Positions 33,700 through 42,437 of a stretch of 64,000 nt of DNA are shown here, in pieces. The stretch comes from Leifsonia tongyongensis (GTDB taxonomy: Bacteria > Actinomycetota > Actinomycetes > Actinomycetales > Microbacteriaceae). Under the pieces are notes generated by a model. That model did not search any database and was not told where the DNA came from. It worked only from the letters and a program-made list of their open reading frames with translations. The DNA lies in NCBI RefSeq assembly GCF_010686705.1, contig NZ_JAAGWY010000003.1, positions 310,001-374,000 of the forward strand, read 5' to 3'. Position 1 is the first letter of the stretch, and every line of letters begins with the position of its first letter. Made by a program: the position numbers and the translations under genes.

Positions 33700-34574
33700 C
33701 CCAGACGACCCGGCCGACCCGGCCGACCCAGGCGACCCGGCCGACGTGGACCCTCTCCGGGTTCGGCGACGAGATCGACCAGGACCCGGTCGTGCAGGCC
33801 GCCGTGCTGCAGGCGCTCGGCGCCCACCACATCGAGGTCCGCAGCGCGTGGGGAGTGAACATCGTCGATCTCGACGAGGACTCGCTCGATCGGCTGGCCG
33901 GGATCCTGTCGGAGCGCTCGATGGGCGTCTCGGCCATCGCCTCACCGATCGGCAAGGTGGACGTCTCTCTGCCGGTCGAGCACGAGGTGGAACGCCTCAC
34001 ACGGGCGATCGCTGCCGCCCATCGGCTCGGCTCCGGCTTCATCCGGATCTTCTCGTTCTACCGGGGCGATGGAGTGAGCGTGGAGAGCATCCGAGACGAC
34101 GTCCTGCAGCGGATGCGCGCCCTCGCCGCTCTCGCCGAGGCGTCCGGTGTCGTGCTCCTGCACGAGAACGAGAAGGACGTCTACGGAGACACCCCGGAGC
34201 GGGTGCTCGATGTCATCGAATCGGTCGGCTCCGACCATCTCCGCGTCGCCTGGGACAGCGCGAACTTCGTGCAGGTCGGCGTCGGGCGACCATTCGACGA
34301 CGCCTATGCGATGCTGCGCCCGCACTTCGCGTACCTGCAGGTCAAAGATGCCCTCTCAGCGAGCGGCGAAGTGCGCCCCGCGGGGGAGGGCGACGGCCAG
34401 GTACTCGAGACCCTCACCGCCCTCCGCGACGACGGCTACGCCGGCTTCGCGTCGCTCGAACCGCACCTCACCGATGTGAACGCCCTCGGGGGATTCTCCG
34501 GACCGGAGGCGTTCGGGCGAGCCGGGCGTGCCTTCCGCACCCTCACCGACCAGATTGGAGTCCGCCTCGCATGA
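33696..34574 (+). CDS. sugar phosphate isomerase/epimerase (xylose-isomerase-like TIM barrel)
   Basis: A 292-residue AP_endonuc_2 (IolE/IolI-like) TIM barrel. Likely metal ligands sit in LLHENEKDVYGD, VAWDSANFVQVG, YLQVKDA and FASLEPHLT. The N-terminus is odd: threonine/arginine/proline repeats (TRPTRPTQATRPT) from a GACCCGGCC-type DNA repeat precede the first strand WTLSGFGDEI. ATG 33696 follows AGGAG. It is the first large gene of a six-gene operon in which successive genes mostly overlap by 4 bp. The substrate is unknown; family members epimerise or dehydrate keto-sugars and inosose. Confidence 0.82.
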   Translation: MTQTTRPTRPTQATRPTWTLSGFGDEIDQDPVVQAAVLQALGAHHIEVRSAWGVNIVDLDEDSLDRLAGILSERSMGVSAIASPIGKVDVSLPVEHEVERLTRAIAAAHRLGSGFIRIFSFYRGDGVSVESIRDDVLQRMRALAALAEASGVVLLHENEKDVYGDTPERVLDVIESVGSDHLRVAWDSANFVQVGVGRPFDDAYAMLRPHFAYLQVKDALSASGEVRPAGEGDGQVLETLTALRDDGYAGFASLEPHLTDVNALGGFSGPEAFGRAGRAFRTLTDQIGVRLA

Positions 34575-35737
34575 GCGATGCAGCCACCGGCCGATCCGTC
34601 CTCTCCGTCGCCATCGTCGGATGCGGGATCATCGGCCTCAACCACGCACGGGCGATCGCCCGGCACCCCCGCCTCACGATCACAGCTCTCGTCGACGCCG
34701 TGCCTGCCGCGGCGACGATGCTGGCCGACCAGGTCGAGTCGGAACTCGGGATCGCCCGGCCGGCTGAGCACGTCAGCCTGACCGCCGCGCTCGCCGCCAG
34801 CCCGATCGACCTCGTCGTGGTGTGCACGCCCAGCGGGCTCCATGTCCCGCTCGCCGAGGAGGCACTCCTCGCAGGCAAGCATGTCGTCATCGAGAAGCCG
34901 CTCGACGTCTCGATGGAGCGGGCGAGAGAGATCGCCGGTCTCGCGGCAGCCGCTGCGACGCGCGGGCTCGTCGTGTCGGTGATCAGCCAGCATCGCTTCG
35001 ACCCCTCGTCGGTCGCGGTCGCGCGGGCGGTCCGTGACGGCCGGTTCGGGCGCGTGACCAGTGGGATCGCATCCGTCGCCTGGTGGCGCAGCCAGGACTA
35101 CTACGACTCAGGGCAGTGGCGGGGGACGTGGGAGTTCGACGGCGGCGGAGCCGTCATGAACCAGGGTGTGCACACCGTCGACCTGCTCGTCTGGTTCCTC
35201 GGGCGCCCTGTCGACGTCTACGCCCACACTGCTCTGCTCGCCCACGACCGCGTCGAGGTCGAAGACGTCGCCGTCGCCACCGTGCGGTTCGAGTCGGGCG
35301 CGCTCGGCGTCATCCATGCCACGACCGCCGCCTACCCCGGGCTGTCGGTGCGCGTGCAGGTGCATGGCGACCGCGGGTCGGCGATCATCGACGACGACCA
35401 GCTCGAATACTTCTACGCGGCAGGCGATGACGCGTTCGATCCGGGCGGATCGTCGGCTCGCAACCAGGCCGCTGAGCTGGTGCCGGCGGATGAACTCCGC
35501 GGCGGCGACCGCGGACCGGATGTGTTCATCACGGGCCATCTGCGCCAGTACGAGGATGTCGTCGACGCGATCGTCGAAGGGCGGGAACCCGGCGTTCGCG
35601 TCGAGGACGCTCTCCTCTCGCTCGCGGTCGTGCGTGCGGTCTACCTCTCCGCGACGCTCGGTCGGTCGGTCGCGGTCGACGAGGTCCTGTCGGGATCGCT
35701 CGACGGAATCAGCGTCGTTACCGGAACCGTCGCATGA
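34571..35737 (+). CDS. Gfo/Idh/MocA family NAD(P)-dependent oxidoreductase
   Basis: A 388-residue oxidoreductase: N-terminal Rossmann fold with VAIVGCGIIGLNHARAIARHP (about residues 13-33), the conserved KPLD-type catalytic motif in HVVIEKPLDVSMERA near residue 105, and the C-terminal alpha/beta substrate domain (GGGAVMNQGVHTVDLLVWFLG). Typical members are inositol dehydrogenase or 3-keto-sugar-forming dehydrogenases. It overlaps both neighbouring epimerase genes by 4 bp, so oxidation and epimerisation probably act in series on one substrate, which is not identifiable from sequence. Confidence 0.88.
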   Translation: MSDAATGRSVLSVAIVGCGIIGLNHARAIARHPRLTITALVDAVPAAATMLADQVESELGIARPAEHVSLTAALAASPIDLVVVCTPSGLHVPLAEEALLAGKHVVIEKPLDVSMERAREIAGLAAAAATRGLVVSVISQHRFDPSSVAVARAVRDGRFGRVTSGIASVAWWRSQDYYDSGQWRGTWEFDGGGAVMNQGVHTVDLLVWFLGRPVDVYAHTALLAHDRVEVEDVAVATVRFESGALGVIHATTAAYPGLSVRVQVHGDRGSAIIDDDQLEYFYAAGDDAFDPGGSSARNQAAELVPADELRGGDRGPDVFITGHLRQYEDVVDAIVEGREPGVRVEDALLSLAVVRAVYLSATLGRSVAVDEVLSGSLDGISVVTGTVA

Positions 35738-36609
35738 GGTTCTCCGTCTTCACCGCCTCGACACCCGAGTGGACGCCCGAGGAGGCCGCGCGCATCCTCG
35801 CCGCCCAGGGCTGGGAGGGCATCGAATGGCGTGTCACCGACCAGCAGCCCGCGGATCCGCCGGGATTCTGGGCAGGCAATCGCGCCACCTGGCCGCTCGA
35901 AGGTCTCGAGGGCTCCCTCGACGAAATCGCGCGCATCACCCGCGAGGCCGGCCTCGAGTTCTCGGGGATCGGCGGGTACGCGCGAGCCGACGACCACGAG
36001 AACGTGGACAGGATGCTCGCCGCGACGGCGGCCCTGGGCGCCCGCCAGGTGCGCGTGACCATGCCGCAGACACGGCTCGGCGACTACCGCGAGCTGTTCG
36101 CGGCGACACGCGCCGACCTGGAATGGGCGGCGGAGCGCGCAGCATCCCTCGGTGTGAAGGCACTCGTCGAGCTGCACCACACGACGATCACGCCGTCGGC
36201 GTCCGCTGCGTTCCGGCTCGTCGACGGGCTCGACCCCCGGCACGTCGGCGTGATCCACGACCTCGGCAACCTCGTCATCGAAGGACACGAGGATCACCTC
36301 GCGGCCTTCCAGCTGCTCGGGCCGTATCTCGCCCACGTGCACGTCAAGAACGTGCGCTGGGTGCCGACCGGGGAGCCCGGATTCGACGGCAGCGTCTCCT
36401 GGCATGACGAGTGGGCTCCGCTGCGCACCGGGCAGGCGGACGTCGAGGCCTATTTCGCCGCGCTCGCCGCGTTCGGCTACGACGGCTGGGTGACCGCGGA
36501 GGACTTCTCGACCGACCTTCCCCTCGAGGAGCGGACGCGGGACAATCTCGAATACCTGTGGGCTGTCGAGTCCCGCACCCGGGAACGCGCCGGTGAGGAG
36601 AGACGATGA
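35734..36609 (+). CDS. sugar phosphate isomerase/epimerase (second TIM barrel)
   Basis: A 291-residue AP_endonuc_2 TIM barrel only distantly similar to the one at 33696. Metal-site candidates: Glu in ALVELHHTTITPS, Asp/His in GVIHDLGNLV, His in AHVHVKNVRW and Glu in WVTAEDFSTD. It starts at ATG 35734 with the MRFSVFTASTPEWTPEEAARIL segment. It overlaps the oxidoreductase and uxuB genes by 4 bp each. Two different TIM barrels flanking one oxidoreductase is the arrangement seen in inositol-type catabolic gene sets. Confidence 0.84.
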   Translation: MRFSVFTASTPEWTPEEAARILAAQGWEGIEWRVTDQQPADPPGFWAGNRATWPLEGLEGSLDEIARITREAGLEFSGIGGYARADDHENVDRMLAATAALGARQVRVTMPQTRLGDYRELFAATRADLEWAAERAASLGVKALVELHHTTITPSASAAFRLVDGLDPRHVGVIHDLGNLVIEGHEDHLAAFQLLGPYLAHVHVKNVRWVPTGEPGFDGSVSWHDEWAPLRTGQADVEAYFAALAAFGYDGWVTAEDFSTDLPLEERTRDNLEYLWAVESRTRERAGEERR

Positions 36610-37961
36610 CGTCGGTCGGTCCGGAGGTGATGGGCGCGGATTCACCGCGCACGAAGCGTCACCCCGTGCGGATCGTGCACCTCGGTCTCGGTGCTTTCCA
36701 TCGCGCCCACCAGGCCTGGTACACCCAGCTCGCCAACGACGCAGACACGGATGAGGGCTGGGGCATCGCCGCGTTCACGGGACGGAGCCCGGACGCCGCG
36801 ACGGTGCTCGCCGCCCAGGATGACGTCTACACCCTGATCGAGCGTGCCGGTGCGGGGGACTCCGCCCGGCTGATCGAGAGCATCAGCGTTGCGGCCGACG
36901 GCGCCGACGAGAGCCTCTGGCGCGCTGCGATGGCCGACCCCGCTGTCGCGATCGTCACGCTCACGATCACCGAGGCCGGCTATCGGGCCATGGGACCCGC
37001 GTCGGCCGGCGCACGGCTTGCCGATGGGCTTCGTGCGCGTCGCGCTGCCGGGTCGCCGCCGATCGCCGTCGTCAGCTGCGACAACCTGCCTGGGAACGGC
37101 GAGGTCGTGCGCGACCTCGTGCGCGGGATCGCATCCACGGATCCCGGTCTGGTCGACTGGGTCGACGGGAACGTCTCCTTCGTTTCGACGATGGTCGACC
37201 GCATCACCCCCGCATCCACACCACGCGACCAGGCGATCGCCCGCACGCTCACCGGTTTCGCGGATGCGGCCCCGGTCGTCACCGAACCGTTCAGCGAATG
37301 GGTGCTGAGCGGCGCATTCCCGTCCGGCCGACCGGAGTGGGATGTCGCCGGTGCGCGTTTCGTCGACGACATCGAACCGTTCGAACGGCGCAAACTCTGG
37401 CTGCTGAACGCCGGGCATTCGGCGCTCGCGTACCTCGGACTGCTGCGCGAATGCACGACCATCGCCGAGGCCATGGCCGACAGCGTGTGCCGGGATGCCC
37501 TCGAGGCGGTGTGGGCGGAGGCGAGCCCCGTGCTTCCGTTCGACGCCGCTGAACTGGAGGTGCAGTTCGCCACGCTCCGCTCGCGCTTCGAGAACGCGCG
37601 CATCGAGCATCGGCTCGTGCAGATCGCGCAGGACGGGTCGCAGAAGCTGCCTCCGCGCATCCTCGATGCCGCTCGTGCGCGCGCCGAGGCGGGTCTTCCT
37701 GTCGGAGTGGCGGAGGCACGCGTCGTCGCTGCCTGGATCATCCATCTCACGACCGACGCCGTCCGCGATCCGGGTGCGCAGGCGCTGGTGCGGATGCTCG
37801 ACCTCCGCGACGTCGAGGCGAGCGCACACGACGCGATCGCCCTGCTCGAACCCGAACCATCCCGGGTCGACGCGGCCTTCGTCGCCGAGGTCGCCCGGCA
37901 GCTCGTCGAACTGCGACGGCTCGACGATCTCACCACCCCCGAAACGCGAGGAGCACGCTGA
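36606..37961 (+). CDS. uxuB: fructuronate reductase (mannitol dehydrogenase family)
   Basis: A 451-residue polyol dehydrogenase-family enzyme, expected to reduce D-fructuronate to D-mannonate with NADH. Seen: the N-terminal [35 protein letters not shown], and the C-terminal catalytic [16 protein letters not shown] (Lys and Asn/His). Assignment as UxuB rather than mannitol or tagaturonate dehydrogenase rests on its neighbours uxaC and manD. Confidence 0.88.
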   Translation: MTSVGPEVMGADSPRTKRHPVRIVHLGLGAFHRAHQAWYTQLANDADTDEGWGIAAFTGRSPDAATVLAAQDDVYTLIERAGAGDSARLIESISVAADGADESLWRAAMADPAVAIVTLTITEAGYRAMGPASAGARLADGLRARRAAGSPPIAVVSCDNLPGNGEVVRDLVRGIASTDPGLVDWVDGNVSFVSTMVDRITPASTPRDQAIARTLTGFADAAPVVTEPFSEWVLSGAFPSGRPEWDVAGARFVDDIEPFERRKLWLLNAGHSALAYLGLLRECTTIAEAMADSVCRDALEAVWAEASPVLPFDAAELEVQFATLRSRFENARIEHRLVQIAQDGSQKLPPRILDAARARAEAGLPVGVAEARVVAAWIIHLTTDAVRDPGAQALVRMLDLRDVEASAHDAIALLEPEPSRVDAAFVAEVARQLVELRRLDDLTTPETRGAR

Positions 37962-37962
37962 T

Positions 37963-39213
37963 ATGCGAATCACATCCGCCGAGGTCCTGGTCTCGAGCCC
38001 GGGCCGCAATTTCGTGACGCTGCGGATCACCACGGACAACGGCTTCGTCGGCCTGGGCGACGCGACCCTCAACGGTCGCGAGCTCGCGGTGGCCGCCTAT
38101 CTGAGCGAGCACGTGGTGCCGTTGCTGATCGGCCGGGATGCGCACAGGATCGAGGACACGTGGCAATACCTCTACCGTGGTGCGTATTGGCGTCGGGGAC
38201 CGGTGACGATGGCGTCGATCGCGGCGGTGGACACCGCGCTGTGGGACATCAAGGCGAAGGTCGCCGGGCTGCCCCTCTATCAGTTGCTGGGTGGTCGCAG
38301 CAGGGAAGGGCTGCTCGTCTACGGGCACGCGTCCGGGGCGGAGCTGCCCGAGCTGTTCGACTCGATCAATGAGCACCTCGAGGAGGGCTACCGGGCGGTG
38401 CGGGTGCAGACGGGCATCCCTGGGTTGTCGTCGGTGTACGGGGTCGCATCCAGCAAGAACGCTGCGGCCGGTGCGGGCAGCGGCAGCGACGCCCGCTACG
38501 ACTACGAGCCGGCCCGGCGCAGCGCCGTCCCCGTCGAGGAGACCTGGGACACGCGGGCGTACCTGCGACACGCGCCGACGGTGTTCGAGGCGGTGCGGAA
38601 CGAGTTCGGCCCCGAGCTTCCGCTGCTGCACGATGCGCATCACCGGCTCACCCCGATCCAGGCGGCGAAGCTCGGCAAGTCGCTGGAACCGTACGACCTT
38701 TTCTGGCTCGAAGACGTGACCCCGGCCGAGAACCAGGCAGCACTGCGGCGGGTGCGCGAGCACACCACGACCCCGCTGGCGATCGGCGAGGTGTTCAACA
38801 CGATCTGGGACTACCGGGAACTGTTCGAGGAACAGCTGATCGACTACGTGCGCTCGCCCGTCACCCACGCGGGCGGCATCACGGCGCTCCGGCGCATCTT
38901 CGACTATGCGGCGGTGTACCAGATCAAGTCGGGCGTGCACGGCCCGACCGATGTCTCGCCGGTCGGCCTGGCCGCGGCCATCCACCTCGGAATCGCGATT
39001 CCGAACTTCGGCATCCAGGAGTACATGCGGCACAGCGCGGCCACCCACGAGGTCTTCCGCACCAGCTACCGCTTCGCCGACGGGATGCTCATCCCGAGCG
39101 ACGACCCCGGGCTCGGCGTCGACTACGACGACCTCGTGGCGCAATCGTTCCCCTACGAGGCGGCATACTTGCCGGTGAACCGTCTGACCGACGGGACGAT
39201 GCACGACTGGTGA
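37963..39213 (+). CDS. manD: D-mannonate dehydratase (enolase superfamily, ManD)
   Basis: A 416-residue mandelate-racemase-type enolase-superfamily protein. It starts [27 protein letters not shown] and contains the ManD segments [44 protein letters not shown], and [38 protein letters not shown]. It dehydrates mannonate to 2-keto-3-deoxygluconate; some family members also accept gluconate or are nearly inactive. ATG 37963 follows GAGGAG one base after the uxuB stop. Its last codons and TGA are inside a tandem repeat. Confidence 0.9.
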   Translation: MRITSAEVLVSSPGRNFVTLRITTDNGFVGLGDATLNGRELAVAAYLSEHVVPLLIGRDAHRIEDTWQYLYRGAYWRRGPVTMASIAAVDTALWDIKAKVAGLPLYQLLGGRSREGLLVYGHASGAELPELFDSINEHLEEGYRAVRVQTGIPGLSSVYGVASSKNAAAGAGSGSDARYDYEPARRSAVPVEETWDTRAYLRHAPTVFEAVRNEFGPELPLLHDAHHRLTPIQAAKLGKSLEPYDLFWLEDVTPAENQAALRRVREHTTTPLAIGEVFNTIWDYRELFEEQLIDYVRSPVTHAGGITALRRIFDYAAVYQIKSGVHGPTDVSPVGLAAAIHLGIAIPNFGIQEYMRHSAATHEVFRTSYRFADGMLIPSDDPGLGVDYDDLVAQSFPYEAAYLPVNRLTDGTMHDW

Positions 39214-39251
39214 TGCACGACGGTGATGCACGACTGGTGATGCACGACTGG
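39198..39251. repeat. 14-bp tandem repeat spanning the manD stop codon
   Basis: Four units of GATGCACGACTGGT at 39198-39211, 39212-39224 (one T missing), 39225-39238 and 39239-39251. The first unit encodes the manD C-terminus MHDW and the junction supplies its TGA, so the extra copies sit outside the reading frame. They separate manD from gntK. Confidence 0.9.
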
Positions 39252-39271
39252 CAGAGAGCAGGACGACCCCG

Positions 39272-39793
39272 ATGACCGAACCCCACCCGCAGACCGGGCG
39301 TCCGCTCATCGTCGTCATGGGGGTGTCCGGCTCGGGCAAGAGCACGGTGGGTGCGCTGCTCGCCGAGTCGATCGGCGTGGGGTTCACGGATGGCGACGAC
39401 CTGCATCCGCCCGCGAACGTCGCGAAGATGGCGGCCGGCATCCCCCTCGACGACGCCGACCGGTGGCCGTGGCTCGCCGCCGTCGGCCGGGCGCTCGCGG
39501 ACGCCGGCCCGGCCGGGCTGGTCGTCGCCTGCTCCGCACTGAAACGCAGCTACCGCGATGCGATCCGCGCCGAGGCGCCGACCGTGCGATTCGTCGAACT
39601 CGACAATTCGGCCGACATCCTCGCCGAACGCATGACAGAGCGCACAGACCATTTCATGCCGGAGAGCCTCCTGGCCTCGCAGCTCGCAACGCTCGAACCG
39701 CTGGCCCCCGACGAGCCCGGCGTGCGCATCCCGAACGACGAGCCGCCGTCCGCCGTCGTCGCGTGTGCCCGCGCCGCCCTGGGGATCGGGTAG
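39272..39793 (+). CDS. gntK: gluconokinase
   Basis: A 173-residue P-loop kinase (GntK/IdnK type): Walker A MGVSGSGKSTVG at residues ~16-27, DGDDLHPPANVAKMAAGIPLDDADRWPWL, CSALKRSYRD and VELDNSADILAERMTERTDHFMPESLLASQLATLE are diagnostic. It phosphorylates gluconate to 6-phosphogluconate, which Gnd (29611-31068) would then use. It is last in the sugar operon, and its TAG stop doubles as the start of a TAGACT -10 box for rplY. Confidence 0.94.
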   Translation: MTEPHPQTGRPLIVVMGVSGSGKSTVGALLAESIGVGFTDGDDLHPPANVAKMAAGIPLDDADRWPWLAAVGRALADAGPAGLVVACSALKRSYRDAIRAEAPTVRFVELDNSADILAERMTERTDHFMPESLLASQLATLEPLAPDEPGVRIPNDEPPSAVVACARAALGIG

Positions 39794-39989
39794 ACTGGCG
39801 AACTGAACTTCGGCGAGGGATGCTCACCCGGGCTACCGGGCGTGTGTCCGTTATCGACGCGGTGGAGCAGGCTTCGCAGTCTTTCCTCACACGTCTTTCA
39901 TCTGAACGATGCGTTCGAGTCGACACAACACCAGACACTGCGAGTCCCCGCTCGCCTGACAGCCGGCACGCCCGGCAAGGAGAAAAACC
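39791..39989 (+). promoter_or_regulatory. rplY promoter and ~185-nt 5' leader
   Basis: TAGACT (39791-39796) is a good -10 box and overlaps the gntK stop. The predicted transcript has an unusually long leader for this window, containing a G/C-rich stem candidate (CACCCGG...CCGGGCGTG at about 39826-39844) and ending in AAGGAGA before the rplY ATG. Folding and any autoregulation by L25 are untested. Confidence 0.5.
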
Positions 39990-40616
39990 ATGGCTGACGA
40001 GAGCAACAAAGTCGCCGCTGAGCTGCGCACCAGCTTCGGCAAAGGCGCTGCGCGCAAGATCCGCGCAGTAGGCAAGATCCCCGCCGTCATCTACGGACAC
40101 GGCACCGACCCCCAGCACGTGACCCTCCCGGCCCACCAGGTCGGCCTGCTGCTCCGCAAGGCGAACGCCGTGCTCGAGCTCGACATCGAGGGCAAGAGCC
40201 AGCTCGCGCTGGTCAAGGACGTGCAGAAGGACCCCGTGCTGCAGATCATCGAGCACCTCGACCTCATCGTCGTCCGCCGTGGCGAGAAGGTGCACGTCGA
40301 GGTCCCGGTCCACGTCGAAGGCGAGTCGTTCTCGGGCACCATCGCTGTGCTCGAAGTCGCGACCGTGCGTGTCGAGGCCGAGGCGACCCACATCCCCGAG
40401 CGCATCGTCCTCAACGTCGAAGGTGCAGAAGAGGGCACCCAGTTCCACGCGAAGGACCTGCCGCTCCCGTCCGGTTCGACGCTGCTCGACGAGCCCGACG
40501 TCCTCATCCTCAACGTCCTCGTGCCCGCAGCGGCCCGTGCCGACGAAGAGGCCGAGGAAGCAGCTGCAGCTGCCGAGGAGGCAGCCGAGGCTCCTGAGGC
40601 CGAAGCCGCAGAGTAG
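39990..40616 (+). CDS. rplY: 50S ribosomal protein L25 / general stress protein Ctc
   Basis: A 208-residue long-form bL25 (TL5/CTC): N-terminal 5S-rRNA-binding domain (LRTSFGKGAARKIRAVGKIPAVIYG) and a C-terminal beta domain (LDLIVVRRGEKVHVEVPVHVEGE...), then an Ala/Glu-rich acidic tail (residues ~185-208). It binds 5S rRNA in the large subunit. ATG has AAGGAGA. pth follows, as in most actinobacteria. Confidence 0.95.
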   Translation: MADESNKVAAELRTSFGKGAARKIRAVGKIPAVIYGHGTDPQHVTLPAHQVGLLLRKANAVLELDIEGKSQLALVKDVQKDPVLQIIEHLDLIVVRRGEKVHVEVPVHVEGESFSGTIAVLEVATVRVEAEATHIPERIVLNVEGAEEGTQFHAKDLPLPSGSTLLDEPDVLILNVLVPAAARADEEAEEAAAAAEEAAEAPEAEAAE

Positions 40617-40666
40617 TCGGCACTCGCACACAGAGATGACTTCACGCCGCCGTGAGATCACGTCAC

Positions 40667-41257
40667 GTGGACTCGTCTGACACGCCCTGGCTGGTAGTCG
40701 GGCTCGGTAATCCCGGGCCCGGCTACGCAGCCACGCGCCATAACGTGGGGCAGATGGTCCTCGCCGAGCTCGCAGCGCGCGGCGGGATGAAGTTCAAGAC
40801 CCACAAGACCAACTCGACGGTCGCCGAGGGGCGCATCTTGCCCGGCGGCCCCCGGTTCATCCTCGCCAAGCCGAACACGTTCATGAACGTGTCCGGCGGA
40901 CCGGTCTCCCAGCTGATGCGGTTCTATTCGCTCGAACCTTCGCGGCTGATCGTGGTGCACGACGAACTCGACATCCCGTTCGACACCATGAAACTCAAGT
41001 TCGGCGGAGGCCACGGCGGGCACAACGGCGTCCGCGACGTGATCGCCGCACTCGGCACGGGCGACTTCACCCGGGTGAGGGTGGGCGTCGGACGCCCGCC
41101 CGGTCAACAGGGCGCGGCCGACCACGTGCTCCGCGAATTCGGTTCGGCGGAGCGCAAGGTGCTGCCGAACGTCATCGCGGATGCGGCCGATGCGGTCGAG
41201 CAGATCGCGACCGACGGACTCACCGCGGCGCAGCTCCGGTTCCATACGTCCGCCTGA
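40667..41257 (+). CDS. pth: peptidyl-tRNA hydrolase
   Basis: A 196-residue bacterial Pth that releases peptides from dropped-off peptidyl-tRNA. Catalytic region LGNPGPGYAATRHNVGQ (Asn and His), KPNTFMNVSGGPV, VVHDELDIPFDTMKLKFGGGHGGHNGVRDV are all present. The start is uncertain: GTG 40667 gives MDSSDTPWLVVGLGNPG, while GTG 40652 adds five residues; neither has a convincing ribosome-binding site. Confidence 0.93.
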   Translation: MDSSDTPWLVVGLGNPGPGYAATRHNVGQMVLAELAARGGMKFKTHKTNSTVAEGRILPGGPRFILAKPNTFMNVSGGPVSQLMRFYSLEPSRLIVVHDELDIPFDTMKLKFGGGHGGHNGVRDVIAALGTGDFTRVRVGVGRPPGQQGAADHVLREFGSAERKVLPNVIADAADAVEQIATDGLTAAQLRFHTSA

Positions 41258-41295
41258 GGCGGTCGCATCCGTCCTCCTCCCGCCGGGCGGGCGGT

Positions 41296-41413
41296 GTTCG
41301 TAATTCAGGAACTTCGGGGGTGCGCCGGCGTGGGTCGTGCATCCCATCAGGGCTTTTTCCGCGCTGGAGCGCGAGACCGTCACGTCTGTCCCACGAACTC
41401 CTGTTTTGTGAAC
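41296..41413. repeat. 118-bp inverted-end repeat element, copy 1
   Basis: The left end GTTCGTAATTCAGGAACTTC and the right end GAACTCCTGTTTTGTGAAC (41395-41413) are imperfect inverted complements. The interior includes ATCCCATCAGG, CTTTTTCCGCGC and ACCGTCACGTC, shared with copy 2. It is located between convergent pth and the DUF4190 gene. Confidence 0.85.
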
Positions 41414-41455
41414 GGCGCTGCGGCGCCGCCGCTCTCTATGGGCCGGGCCAGCGGT

Positions 41456-41574
41456 GTTCGTAATTCAGGAACTTCGGGGGTGCGCCGACGCTGGCCGCGC
41501 ATCCCATCAGGCCTTTTTCCGCGCGAGGGGCGCGCGACCGTCACGTCGGTCCCACGAACTCCTGAATTGCGAAC
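41456..41574. repeat. 119-bp inverted-end repeat element, copy 2; intergenic 41258-41590
   Basis: The left end is identical over at least 24 bp to copy 1. The right end GAACTCCTGAATTGCGAAC (41556-41574) is a near-perfect inverted complement of the left end (about 22 of 25 positions when flanks are included). The two copies lie head-to-tail 42 bp apart and fill most of the gap between pth and the DUF4190 gene. No gene is seen in 41258-41590. Confidence 0.88.
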
Positions 41575-41590
41575 GGCGCTGGCCTGCGGG

Positions 41591-42310
41591 TCAGGGCCCG
41601 CCGACGAATGCGGTGATCGTGACTCCGAACGCGGTGAACGCGACGATCGGCGCGAGCACGGAGACGACGATCGCGACGATCCCGTAGGCGCGCCCACGGT
41701 TCTTCGCTGTGGCGACGATGCCCTGGATGAGGGCCCAGAGCCCGAGCGCCGTGCCGAAAAGGATCGTGGCCAGGAAACCGAGGCTGTAGCCGGCGAGCGC
41801 AGGCGATGCCCCCTGCTGATTGAGCGTGACGGTATTGCCCGACCGGGTCGTGTACGGCCCGAGGGCCGTCCCCAGGCTGATGAAGACCACGAGCGACACG
41901 ACGAACACCACGATCGCCACAATCATCGCGACGAGACCGAGGGTTTTCGACTTGGGCGCTGCGACCTGCTCGCCGTATTGCGGTTGGGCGTAGCCCGGGG
42001 CGGGCTGCCCATAGACCGGTGGCTGCTGGTACGCCGGCTGCTGGTACGCGGGCGGCTGCTGGTACGCGGGTGGCTGCTGCCCGTATCCCGGGATCCGTTC
42101 ACCGTAGGCCGGGGGCGCCTCCGCGGGAGCAGTCGGTGCAGCGGGTGCAGCGGGAGCAGCGGGAGCCGTCGGAGCGGTCGGAACCGTCGGAGGAGCAGGC
42201 AGCGGGGGAGCCGGCTCGGCCGGCGGCGGGGCCGGCTGCTCGCCGGTCGACGCGGGCTCAGCAGGCGGACCGGATGGCGCGTTCGGCTCCGGCGGCGGGA
42301 AATCGGTCAT
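41591..42310 (-). CDS. DUF4190-type membrane protein with proline-rich N-terminus
   Basis: A 239-residue protein. Residues ~1-120 are low complexity: Pro/Ala repeats (APTAPAAPAAPAAP) then tyrosine-containing repeats (QQPPAYQQPPAYQQP). Residues ~125-235 hold three hydrophobic segments (TLGLVAMIVAIVVFVVSLVVFISLG; GYSLGFLATILFGTALGLWALI; YGIVAIVVSVLAPIVAFTAFGV), consistent with DUF4190-like domains. TAGCCT ends 6 nt before ATG 42310 (leaderless). Function unknown; the tail may interact with other proteins in the cytoplasm. Confidence 0.75.
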   Translation of the reverse strand: MTDFPPPEPNAPSGPPAEPASTGEQPAPPPAEPAPPLPAPPTVPTAPTAPAAPAAPAAPTAPAEAPPAYGERIPGYGQQPPAYQQPPAYQQPAYQQPPVYGQPAPGYAQPQYGEQVAAPKSKTLGLVAMIVAIVVFVVSLVVFISLGTALGPYTTRSGNTVTLNQQGASPALAGYSLGFLATILFGTALGLWALIQGIVATAKNRGRAYGIVAIVVSVLAPIVAFTAFGVTITAFVGGP

Positions 42311-42437
42311 GCCCAGAGGCTATTGGCAGAGCGGCCCCGGGGCAATCACCGACGGTCACCCCCTTTCGAGTGTTCTCCCATGCAAACACGAGCAAGCTCC
42401 CGGCCTGCGTCGAGGCTCGGAGAATACAGTCAGGGAC

